Source: Mimachlamys varia (taxonomy: Eukaryota; Mollusca; Bivalvia; Pectinida; Pectinidae). From it: a stretch of DNA of 64,000 bases. The position numbers and the translations under genes were made by a program. The stretch spans positions 4,129,501 to 4,193,500 of the forward strand of contig OX392530.1 in the NCBI GenBank assembly GCA_947623455.1, in the 5' to 3' direction. The notes beneath the pieces are model-generated. The model did not search any database. It was given only the letters and a program-made list of their open reading frames with translations, and was not told the origin of the DNA. Shown here one piece after another: positions 45,101 to 55,467 of this stretch. The stretch's first letter is position 1. Every line of letters begins with the position of its first letter.

Positions 45101-48100
45101 TCATACCAGACTCTCTGTATCTCTGAGGCAATCTGACTCGCTTCTGTTATTAGTTGTAGTATCCTGCTCGCTGTTGAGCCCATTGTTGAGAACTTTCGAG
45201 GACAAATGGTTGACTATTCCAGCTCCTATCGAATCTCCGTTGATATTGACAACAGTTCGGAACCTTTCACTGTGTTCAAAAACATATTGATATAAACCAT
45301 CCTGAATTTTCAAACATTTAATTATGGTTGTTACCTATTATCAATAGCACACATACATCTAAAAGGTTGTTTTGTGTAAAATATATTTCACAAAACATAA
45401 TAATAATTTGCCGCCCTCTTTAAAATAATAATATTTTGCCGCCCTCATTGCGTAATTTCCTCAATGCCATTCACTTTTCAAAAGTATAGTTGAATAATTG
45501 AATTGTTAAATTCACATAAGTCAAGCATCTCCTCTGATGTCATGTTTCTAAATTGGTATAAATAGAAGCAAATGGAGTATATGTGACAATACTATGTTTA
45601 AATAACGATTTAGGAATCACAACGAATATCTAAGAATTAAACACTTTCCGTTTAAACACACATACATTTTACATACACACACTGAACGACTAGCAAAACA
45701 CATTTTACTTATCCTCCAAGTTATGCATACATTTGGTTGGGTTTGGTTTATTTTGTTTTAAGTCCTTTTATGAACATTTTGAGGAAAGCCGGAGTACCCG
45801 GAGTAAAACCACCGATCTACGGACAGTAACTGGCAATTGCCCCACGTGGCATTCGAACTCGCAACCCAAAGGTTGATGGCTAGTGGTAGACTGTCATGAC
45901 ACCTTAACCACACAGCCACCGCGACTCTTAAAATACAAAGAAACAAACAAATTGCTTACACAATCCATTCTATTGGGGCTATGATAGGAAGTACTTGATC
46001 TGCAGGTAAACCTACTGCCATGCATGCGATCGTCATATTAACTATTCCCATTCCAGGAACACCGGCCGCTCCTATCGAAACAGCAACAGCAGCAAGCCTG
46101 TAACGATAGTGTACAATTGTACGTCCTCTTCCAAATTAAACTGACAAAACTTCTTTTCTAAGCATAAAAGTCCTAAAACGGTTGAAAATATGTAAGGTTA
46201 TGTTACTTTCGTGTATGATTATGGTCTATATACGGTTTCATAAAGATTAGAGGTACAAAACCATTCAAGGGAAGTAATATAAAAATACACAAATATAAGA
46301 ATGATGACGTAACATACTCATATTAAAATTTAGAAATAGGTACAATATGTCGATAAAATTAATTAAACTGCATCATACAGCTGTTTCGTCCTCCTAGGAC
46401 TCTTCAGTGATGCTAGAGACAAAAAGGTGGGAATCCAAAAATTGTTAACTAATGTAGAAGCAGAAGGGCTAGGTACGTAAAACACCTTTTATTTATTTAA
46501 AGTAGTGCTGTACAATTTCGAATCGTGTACTACGAAAATGTGTATATTATGTACCGTGCCTTTACTCTGCTGAAAAAATGAATAATACAGCTATTAACCA
46601 AGGTTTACCAAACTGGTTTATTCATTCATGGAGCGGGTGTATTTCGAGACAAGTGTTACAAATGACTGGGTTTGATTGAACTAATATTGAATGAACTTTA
46701 TATTATTATTAATCATATTTTTCAGATGTATAAAGCGATGGTTTTACTTACCCAATAATGAGGTAATTCCCGAAATCTAATGTCGAGCCGAGCCGCTGGG
46801 AAATAAATATGGTCAGCATAGGGACATATAAGGCAGTTCCATCCATGTTGATAATAGCCCCTATAGGTGTGATGAAGTTGACAACTCGACTATCAACGTG
46901 ATTCTTGTTAACCAGGCAGTCCATTGTTACGGGCAGTGTCACGGCGCTATAATGTCATCATGATATAGTAAGTATCTCTTTTAAATAGAGGCATGATGTA
47001 TAATATACATTACCACTAGTTAATATTTTATCGGATAAATAATCACTGACTATTAAGAAATACATTTTTTATCAATTAGGTGTTTTGACTCCCCTTGTCT
47101 TCACTGAAAAACATGCTTCAAATGCAATTTTGTCATAGGCGAAAAGCGCATTTCTTACAACCTTTTTACACCATCTAATGCTGAAATCCATGCGCTTATT
47201 TGTGTTCCTACCTGGAAGAGGTTCCAAATGCTGTCACTGAAGCTTTAAACATGTTACGGACGAATCTATATGGATTCTTCCTTGTCACTAGTAAGTATAA
47301 CAACGGTACTGTTCCAAATCCATGTAGCAGCAGGGTCAGTATTGCTGTAGGGAAAAAGACAGCCAATTCCTGGAGGACGAGCATGGGCCTCTCTGTCTGT
47401 ACTACTGTGGAGGCTATGAGAAATATCAGCCCCACGGGAATAAACCTGGAATAAACATACAAATATTTAAGTTCGTATATGACAACAAGGCTTCAGAGAT
47501 GGAGTTTTCATTCAGCATTTGATGGATCAGCCCGTACTAAATAATAATATCATCAGATATCGGAATACATTCGTGTTTTGAAATGCTAAATACCCAATGA
47601 TATGTACTAAAATCCTATGTATATCCAGTGGTATGTCTACATCAATGATATACAAATAATAATAATAATAATAGCAACTATTATCATCTTCTAAGAAATG
47701 CATCCTGCGTGCGTGATGGAATTGCATATGCATTTATTTCAATATATCTACAGTATGCACTGTCATTCACTCGATATCCATTCACCTGCAAGTAGAGTTA
47801 TTTTCCAAAATTTACACTTGCGCTGTGGTGTCACTATATAAACCAAGCAACTTTCGTTTCGGTTTATAGGACTATAACCCAAAACGAATATGAATACGTA
47901 CGTGAGATGAAGGTTAAAAACGATGCATATGAGGCCGAACTCTCGTTTGGACGAGAAATAATTATAGACAACTTCTTGGCTAAATCTTGTCCATTTAAAT
48001 CGCTTAATAGATCCAATCGAATAAACTTATTTTAACATCGAAAACGAAGCGTCTTCAACACAAATATAAGCTTTTTATCAACCATTCTCAGCCATGAAGA

Positions 48101-51100
48101 GGGCCCCTCTCCCTGATTCTCGGAATGTGCAGAAGGCCAATCGTCCGTAATATTGTCAGCATTATTGCCAATCTGACACCACATACATTTTGTAGAAAGA
48201 CGATTCGTATCCCAACCATCAGTGTGAAGTCGACCAAATATAGCATGCATGTTTTCGGGTTTTTATGCTTCGTATTATCAAATATGAGCCGTATCACAAA
48301 ACACAAACAACAAGACGCTGACAACTTTTTCCATGGCGGACTACGTCACATTACTCTTTTTTTCAAATTCAGCGGACATGCTTCCGCTGTATGACGTCAT
48401 AAATACGCGATGTCATTCATAAGGACGACAATTGTTTTTTTCAAGAACCGTTAGACAGAAACAGTACAAAAGAAAGTAAAACGTTTCAACATCTTTATGA
48501 TAAAATCCTTGTACGGTAGCTGTTTTCCACGGACCATATTTCCAAGTCGCCGTTCCAGAGAAAGCACGTGAAACGTTTCTGTCTCTCGAAAACGAGCCCG
48601 CGCTACGAGCTGATCTGCCAATTTAGCATACCAATGTTTCTTGGAGCTACAATTTGTATCCTTTAATGGTCGAAATTTTTTTTCGGGTATAGTTAGAAGT
48701 GGAAATGTAAATATAAGCATTAAACTGTATTCTGTTTCGAGTTATAGGCGATATGAACGTCCACTGCATTACAGGCAAATAAAACATTAATTGCGCTATA
48801 TAAATAACTATACTCAAGAATGTGCCAAATTCCTATGACGTCGACAACAATACATGTGGGCGAAGCTATGCGATTAGTCTAGTTCGAGTCATGCCGTCAT
48901 TAACAATGGAAATGGGTGGGGTTAACCACGGCTTATGCAAACTTCATACTGTTACAGTTATTGAACCGTTTTCACGTCTGTAAGTTTTGAAATATAATCT
49001 ATGAACCATTTACAGAAATAAAATGTAAATATAAGAATTTACCTTTTATTTTGTTTAGTTTATGAGATCATAAATCCATAGGAGCAAATTTAACGTAAAC
49101 ACTTCGATCTCATAAAGTAAACAAAAAAAAAAGGTTAATCCTTAAGTAAATGTGTTTACATTATTGTATCTCAAACTGTTGTCACGATTATGATTTTCTG
49201 TATCTACTTACCAAATAAATACAGCAATTATTCGCATCACCATTTTATATGTACACCGGATGAGGTCAGTTAACGGTTTAGCATTTTCTTCCATGCTTGA
49301 CAGGATACAGCCGATAAGAATGGAGAAGACAATGAGGCCAAGCATGTTTGTCCCGGGAATAGTTATCAGGTCAGGGACTTCGATTGTCAAACCTGAATGG
49401 AGTCGGAAAATAAAGAATACCGAATTGTCAACAATTCTTGTTTACGACACATTTCTTAGATGCCATCCTCGATATCTTACGCTCATCTACGCTCTCCATA
49501 CCCCTGAAATATATCATAGTAACACTGAAGGCTCCGTGTGCGTAACCAAGGTGATGAACCCAGAAGACTAGTTCATTACAGGCTTTCAAGTCGGTTATCG
49601 TTCCTTTGAAATTTTCAAACGGCAGGTATCAGCCTACCGACAAGGCAGGGTTTCTGTTTTTTCTGAGACCAAGCAAACTGCGATTTTCGTGCTTTCATGT
49701 TTGCTATGACATATTCCAGTGGTGTAGAGAGCCTAGGTGAGCGTAACCCCTGGACATCGATGATCACAAGATCAAGACTGTATTCTACCTCCAATTCGAT
49801 AAACTGTAAAACAAATTACAATGGAATACTTGAATTGAAACAATTAATAACAATATATAATTATTTTGTACTAGCCCTGTTGTTGTGGTATTCAATAGGT
49901 TGCTACGATTATAAGGAGGTTCTTCATATCGTCAAATATGTCGATTATGAGAGGTGCAATGCCATGTTGATGAGTATGAGAATGTATGGATGTCGCTATT
50001 TTGATGTTCCCAGAAATAGTATATGTCTTTTAGTGATTTGAAGGGAAAGTAATGATTAAATTATAGTTGTAATATTTTTCGGGAATGGACTTTATATGGA
50101 AGATGTTATCAAAAGACGACTAGTTATTTGGAGCATCTTCTCCCATACAGTTCTATGCATGTATTTTATTGACTTAACATGTAGATAATTGGAAAGAACT
50201 CCCCCAATGAGGATCATGAAAAATAGCACATACAGTTTTATGCATGTATTTTATTCAATTAACATAACGTTCATTAAAAAGAATTTTACCATTTCGGATC
50301 ATAATAACACATACCTGAGTTATTTACAAGAGCTTGATATCCGCCTTGGGAGTTATTAAACCCCGGAAACGGTTCGGCGTCAAATTCAAAAATTTCTTCT
50401 TCTATCACCGTTTGTTTCTAAAAGGAATTTTGCGATAGAAAAGTTTACTTCAAATCAATTCCTTGTTACTAATATAAAAAATACTATGTGACGTAATGGA
50501 CAAGCAGCAAAACTGAAATATGTGTTTTTTGCATAGTTCATAAACGACCTCCAATCTACACAATTACCGATAAAGTTCAAAAAACATCGATTAACAGAAA
50601 ATACATATAATGGTAGTCACCCCAAACAAAATGACTGCATGCACTTCGTCAACTTCACAAGTTCTCATTTTGAGAACTTGATGTCTACTTGGATATGACA
50701 AAGATTTACATGGCGGATGTCGCAGATGAAGCAGAAGACACTTACTCTTTCGGAACATCTGGTCTTATTCTCTTGTACTTTTACAAGGGTTTCAATGTAA
50801 ATCTTTCCTTTGTTCATATGTTGCCCCTTGTTTAATCACTTTTGAGTTTGGATTATGATTTTGTTAATGCTTCGGTATTCTCTAACTTATTTTCGTCAAA
50901 ATCAGATGGAAACGACCAATTTCTGAAGTGCTAGCAATCATCCTTCTATACATGTAATAGTAATATATCATTATTGTTATTACAAAGACATACCTTTGAA
51001 AGGATAGCTTCTACTATGTTGTCTGGAAAAGCATTTCTAAAAGGGTGAAAATAACTATGTCACAAATAAATCATTTGTTGATAATTATCGTTGACATCCC

Positions 51101-51663
51101 GAAAAAAAATGAAGCAGTGGATAATATTAACAGTTCAAATCAATTCTATGAATCATTTTACATATTTTGAACATCTACAATTGAAATAAGCAGAAATAAT
51201 CATATCAAACCTTATCATGTCTAAAAATGAGTCCAATTGGTTTATCCCACTAGATGATTCGTCGACCACGTGTTGTGTATTTCGTCCAGGATGAACTATC
51301 ACAGACACTCCGGTGCCAGTCATGACAGCACAAAGTGTTGTCATCGAGTAATAAATCAACGCCTTCAGTCCGATACTACCGGAAGTCTTTATCGATAGCG
51401 AGGCTAGGGATGAGACAATGCCCGAGACAATGAGCGGCACTGATACCATTCGTAGTGCGTTGAGCATAATTTCTCCCGGGAACTTTAGGTAGGCGATTTT
51501 TCTCTTCTCTAATGGCGACCAACAAGTTCTTACTACACAGCCAAGCACAATCCCAAGGGCCATTGCCAAAATCATGCATATGATCAATAATTTTTTTCTT
51601 ACGAAGTTACACATCCGCTGAGCACATCGTCCGCGCGACATCGAAAAGAATCTGATGTGATAC
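45101..51663 (-). CDS. SLC1-family transporter, copy C (complete, 8 coding exons, 497 aa)
   Basis: Plasma-membrane SLC1 transporter, nearest relative of copy B. Coding exons: 51641-51211 (exon from an acceptor at 51664-51665), 51036-50994, 50417-50315, 49392-49212, 47445-47212, 46946-46752, 46097-45960, 45269-45101; 1494 nt with stop, all GT-AG. Protein starts MSRGRCAQRMCNFVRKKLL. Motifs: FPGEIMLNALRMVSVPL, TSSSAVTLP in HP1, NMDGTALYVP (364-373), HP2 GAAGVPGMG, TM8 ERFRTVVNINGD (443-454). Glu443 replaces the conserved Asp and Val372 the TM7 Glu. The usual Asp before Trp at the start of TM8 is also Glu (IEWIV). R446, N450 and D454 are intact. A leader exon with TATA box and 51-bp repeats lies upstream. 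Introns hold a hammerhead repeat, a SINE and an RTtail insertion not found in B. Confidence 0.93.
45733..45927 (-). repeat. tRNA-derived SINE
   Basis: Minus-strand SINE: box A and B region at 45925-45855 (GCGAGTTCGAATGCCACG), body with GTAGATCGGTGG, and the tail complementary to TTTGGTTTATTTTGTTTTAA at 45744. It sits in copy C intron 7, sense to the gene; the matching intron of copy B lacks it. Confidence 0.7.
46325..46445 (-). repeat. hammerhead-bearing repeat, best-preserved copy
   Basis: Carries the family's shared sequence (TAATTAAACTGCATCATACAG; GATGCTAGAGAC) and encloses the ribozyme candidate at 46370-46413. It sits in copy C intron 6 and is absent from the corresponding intron of copy B, so it inserted after the B/C duplication or was lost from B. 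Confidence 0.7.
46370..46413 (-). ncRNA. type I hammerhead self-cleaving ribozyme candidate
   Basis: On the minus strand all core elements are in order: stem I arm GCAUCA (46413-46408), core CUGAAGA (46407-46401, fitting CUGANGA), stem II GUCC (46400-46397), loop UAGGA, GGAC (46391-46388), GAAA (46387-46384), minimal stem III ACA/UGU with a GC loop, A17, then stem I arm UGAUGC (46375-46370). Both stems I and II pair perfectly. Predicted cleavage lies between 46376 and 46375. A very short stem III is known from hammerheads of Penelope-like elements and animal retrozymes, which often act as dimers. It lies in sense in an intron of copy C. Activity is inferred. Confidence 0.8.
47446..49211. other. 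intron 4 of SLC1 copy C
   Basis: Contains a small (AAT)n run near 47655 and a short palindrome at about 47850-47890 around TTTATAGGACTATAAC. Several reading frames of 70-90 codons at 48030-48720 overlap on both strands without recognised domains. Confidence 0.4.
50653..50891 (+). mobile_element. RTtail insertion with target-site duplication
   Basis: 239-bp 5'-truncated copy in copy C intron 2, flanked by TTCGTCAA on both sides (50645-50652 and 50892-50899). Copy B at 39202-39209 has a single TTTGTCAA at the same place followed directly by the same flank (ATCAGATGGAAAC), so B is the empty site. Confidence 0.8.
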
Positions 51664-51665
51664 CT

Positions 51666-52437
51666 AAATAAAACATAATATCATACCATTGTATCAAATT
51701 TCAACGTGTTAATGTCTTAAATGCATTTTACTAGTAATTCAATCGATGTGCTATCATTTTTTATAAATGAACACTCAAAAAGTACACTGCATAAGTTCCC
51801 AAGCCATGATGAATTCGTTCAATAATATGATGTAACATGAGCATTAAGCGAGTAGGATGTCATACACTTTGTATGACTATAGCGTTAAGGAAGTGCTTTT
51901 TCGTCATTGTAAAAATCTGTAATGCATTACATGCATAGAGGTATGCCCTTACTTTAGCTTATTGTGTTTTACTTGACATCAATTCATTTGTCCTGGAAAA
52001 ATTCATTTTAATTGAGTTGGTCAAAAAGTGTGAGATGGACGCTAAGGACTTCACCTAGCGAAACTAAAAATAAGTTGAATTTCTAATCTTTAGATGCCGC
52101 TGTATCAAATGTTGTACTTGTTTTGATATGACCTTTCCATAACTCAGACAAATTTCTTTACTCATTGAGATTTTTCGAACGTATCACACAGTTGCAATTA
52201 TTACCTTCATTGTTAGGTTTCGAAAGAATTAGGTGAGAAATACATTGTTTTCTAGTCTGTTTCGGTCTATTTTCTATGAAATAGTAGACAAACTATTGTA
52301 AAAGCCATTTACTATTGTCACCATTTCTATGATATTGTTCACATATTGGGTAAAGCCAAGCTGTAATCCTTTGTAAAATTAAGAAAGAAAAAAATTTAAA
52401 CAACATGAAATTCATCTTTCTAAGAAAGTATCACTTA
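51666..52437. other. 5'-leader intron of SLC1 copy C
   Basis: Intron between the leader exon donor (52438-52437) and the acceptor at 51665-51664. AT-rich, shares stretches with 39979-40384 of copy B (TTTTAATTGAGTTGGT), no repeat recognised. Confidence 0.5.
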
Positions 52438-52438
52438 C

Positions 52439-53025
52439 CTTGATATCGTGTAAAACACACAGTTTGATGACAGCTTAGTATCGGTGGCAGGGCGTGTTGT
52501 GTGAAACCCTTAGTTCAATGACAGCTTAGTATCGGTGGCAGGGCGTGTTGTGTGAAACCCTTAGTTCAATGACAGTTTAGTATCGGTGGCAGCGCGTGTT
52601 GTGTAAAACACACAGTTTGATGACAGTTTAGTATCGGTGGCAGGGCGTGTTGTGTGAAACCCTTAGTTCAATGACAGCTTAGTATCGATGGCTGGGCGTG
52701 TTGTGTGAAACCCTTAGTTCAATGACAGCTTAGTATCGGTGGCAGCGCGTGTTGTGTCAAACACACAGTTCGATGACAGCTTTGTATCGGTGGCAGCGCG
52801 TGTTGTGTGAAACCCTTAGTTCAATGACAGTTTAGTATCGGTGGCAGCGCGTGTTGTGTAAAACACACAGTTCGATGACAGCTTAGTATCGGGTGCAGTG
52901 CGTGTTGTGTCAAACACACAGTTCGATGACAGCTTAGTATCGGTGGCAGCGCGTGTCCTGTCAAACACACAGTTTGGTGACAATATAGCATCTGTGGCTG
53001 CATGCAGAGTGATAGCTTATTTATA
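52439..53025 (-). promoter_or_regulatory. SLC1 copy C TATA box and leader exon
   Basis: Minus-strand TATAAATA at 53018-53025 predicts a start near 52990. The leader exon would run to a donor at 52439 (ATATCAAG then GTAAGTGA) and splice to the acceptor at 51664-51665. From about 52986 to the donor no ATG occurs on the minus strand, nor in the 22-base leader of the next exon, as expected of an untranslated leader. Start site inferred from TATA spacing and from alignment to copy B. Confidence 0.65.
52450..53000. repeat. 51-bp tandem array in the copy C leader exon
   Basis: Ten clear units plus one worn unit, marked by TAGTATCGGTGGCAG and GCGTGTTGTGT. There are two subtypes, differing in AAACCCTTAGTTCAATGACA against AAACACACAGTTCGATGACA. 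Unit length is constant at 51 bp. Copy B has only about two diverged units at the same place (40390-40490). Confidence 0.85.
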
Positions 53026-53221
53026 CGACCTAGTACTTTTTTTATCTCATTTTATTGTATACTCATTAATGTTATACTTCTTAGAAAATTGAGCTTTAAT
53101 GCACTGTTCTTTTGTATGGTATTAGTTAATATATTGTTATTGTTATTTATAATTTTTATTGGTAATTTCAATGCAAAGCCAATTTTTCTGTGAATGATGA
53201 CGTAATACACACATGCTGCAC

Positions 53222-53345
53222 CTTTTAAATTTAGTAATAGATACAGTATGCCTAAATAAAATTAATTAAACTGCATCATACAGCTGTTTCGTCGTTCTGG
53301 GATAGCGTCAGTGATGCTAGAGGCCAAAAGATAGGAATCCAAAAT
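53222..53345 (-). repeat. hammerhead repeat copy, core mutated
   Basis: Same family. Stem I arms pair (53312-53317 with 53273-53278), GAAA at 53287-53290 and stem III are kept. The core reads CUGACGC instead of CUGANGA, and stem II does not pair well. Located upstream of the copy C promoter. Confidence 0.6.
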
Positions 53346-53762
53346 TTCTAAACTAATTTCACACTAGAAGCGGAAGTGTCAGGTGCGTAAAACCCCTTTG
53401 ATTTATGAATTTAGAAGTAAATTATCTAGTTCTGTATTATTTCAAATCATGCACTACGAAAATGTGTATATTATGTACCATGCCACTTCTCAAAACATCC
53501 TGTTAATACAAATGGTATATCATATGTTGGCACCAGCCGGAGTGTGTGGTTAATATGCACAGTAAGTGATTCAGTCTTTTAACATGTAATAAAATGATAC
53601 GTATTATGCAATAATAGTGGAGCCTTTTTGTCATCGAGTTCACACATTTACATAGAACGATAACCTAATGCTGGGAGGTCATACTGACATCTGTTAGCGC
53701 ATGATGACATAAGATCCGCTACGTAAGATCAACACGAGACTTCCACATGATCGAAAACAGGC

Positions 53763-53896
53763 TAACGTTACGAGTGAGATGGGTTGTCTTATGAAGTGGT
53801 GACGGGATAAACTCGCTATATAATACAAACATTATATTGTATAGCGAGTTTACCCTTTCTCCCACTTTGTAAGACACCCATCTCAATCGTTACGTA
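53763..53896. repeat. inverted repeat upstream of SLC1 copy C
   Basis: Arms of about 65 bp: ACTCGCTATATAATAC pairs with GTATAGCGAGT at the tip, and GAGTGAGATGGGTTGTCTTA with AAGACACCCATCTCAATC further out. It is the counterpart of 40932-41092, so the B/C duplication reaches at least this far. Confidence 0.75.
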
Positions 53897-55385
53897 CGCC
53901 TGTGATTGAAATATCAAAACAGCACATCCTCTCAATAACACAATATCATATTACTATATTTTTTTTTATCTTTTAAGTTATTCCGTAATATTCTATTGTC
54001 CCTAAAACATGTTCTGTATATGTGATACGGTAAGGGAACCGGTAAGACAATACATACAATTTTCAATATTTCTTTTTTATTTCTTTGCTTGTGTAGCTAT
54101 TTACAAATCACCCACATGTCGCATACATCGATAATACACAAATCCGGTTGATTTATCGTCAAATTCCGGTTCACAAACACCTGGCTCTTTTGAATATACA
54201 ATGTTCATGACATTACTTATGCAAAATCATTGTTTTAATCTAACGAAACAGCGTATTCTCTATTCCAAAACTTCTGGACGCCTTTCAGACAAATAAAATA
54301 AGCTGTCTTCTGGAATATTGACAGTCGCAATATCTCTATTCTGAGCCATCCTGAATGTTTCTTTATTCTAAAATTTGAGTGATAGCCCAAGGCCTCTCTG
54401 TTGTTTATAAAATGGGAGAAACGTGTTGCTCACCTTGAATGTCAATAAGTGATCATATGAATGTGTTCTATGCATACTAATACCTGATTGCTGCGTGTTT
54501 TCTATTACTGTGAGCAGTTTTGTCTTATTCTCTTTTACTTTTATAAGGGTCTTTATGTAAACCTTTCCTTTGTTCATATTTTGCCCCTGGTTTAATCGAT
54601 TTTGAGTTCGGATTATGATTTTGTTGACGCTTCGGTATTCTCTAATTTGTTCTATATTCACGATCGCCAAATATTATGGTCGATTTGGATTTGAGTTTAT
54701 TGTATTTTTAATCAATACGTGGCAACAGATGTTATTTAGTATTTCGATACATTTGCATTTATTGTTTGATTATGTTTCGTTTCACGTTTTCAATGTTTTA
54801 GTAAATATAGGTTTGAATTCAAATTCCGTTCCTTTCTATGGAGGGCGACATAAAAACTAATCCTGAACTAATATAATTCAAAAGACTAGTGAGACACGTC
54901 ACCTACCTGGTCTTTTTTACTTCAATTAAGAAAACGATTTGAAATGTCCCATATATTACATGATAATGTCTTCTTACCATTTTACCATATGCTTATGGCA
55001 ATAATTAAAGTTCTTCGGCTAACTGTGTAGTCGATTAGGTATGATCAAGGAAAGTGACTTTTATAGATAATCTGTGTATTTTTATTAGGTATATTATACT
55101 TATATAATTATATTGCCTTTGTAGTTTATTTAAGTTATTATTTTGCATGATAAAGTTCTATTTATGTTTGTAATAAAAGAAAAATTCAAATATCAAATAG
55201 TCGCTACATACGGCAAGAAATGTTTTTCATTATTTAAGACTTCTCTTTTGTGTCATCCAGAGGCGGTAAGTCAAATATCTTTCCATAAATAATATATATT
55301 TTCATAAATAATTTGTTATTTTTTGTCTTTCTTCGCTATGTTTGTTTTCACATATGTCGTTATGGTAGCTCTTTAGACAAAATGT
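53897..55385. other. spacer between SLC1 copy C and the phosphatase gene
   Basis: An RTtail fragment in plus orientation at about 54510-54650 (TTTAATCGATT, GAGTTCGGATTATG, GGTATTCTC). The rest is AT-rich with no recognised gene. Confidence 0.5.
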
Positions 55386-55388
55386 GTG

Positions 55389-55467
55389 TATAAAGGGGAG
55401 TAACTCTGGGGAAGGGAATTTTATCATGTGATCATGACAGTGTTGTATTGTGTCACATGATAATAAC
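55389..55467 (+). promoter_or_regulatory. phosphatase core promoter with two TCATGTGA sites
   Basis: TATAAAG at 55389-55395 predicts a start near 55420. TCATGTGA occurs at 55424-55431 and, inverted, at 55453-55460, the second just before the ATG at 55468. This octamer is the MITF/TFE (M-box) site; mammalian ACP5 promoters are regulated by MITF through a site with the same core. Functional equivalence here is inferred. Confidence 0.5.

Noticed and set aside
48032..48720. Cluster of 70-90 codon frames in copy C intron 4
   Set aside because: Overlapping on both strands, no recognised domain, no splice support; kept only as an intron note.
52821..53003. 60-codon minus-strand frame with repeated HALPPILSCH-like peptides
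   Set aside because: Arises from the 51-bp leader repeats (51 is divisible by 3); its first ATG lies upstream of the predicted transcription start.
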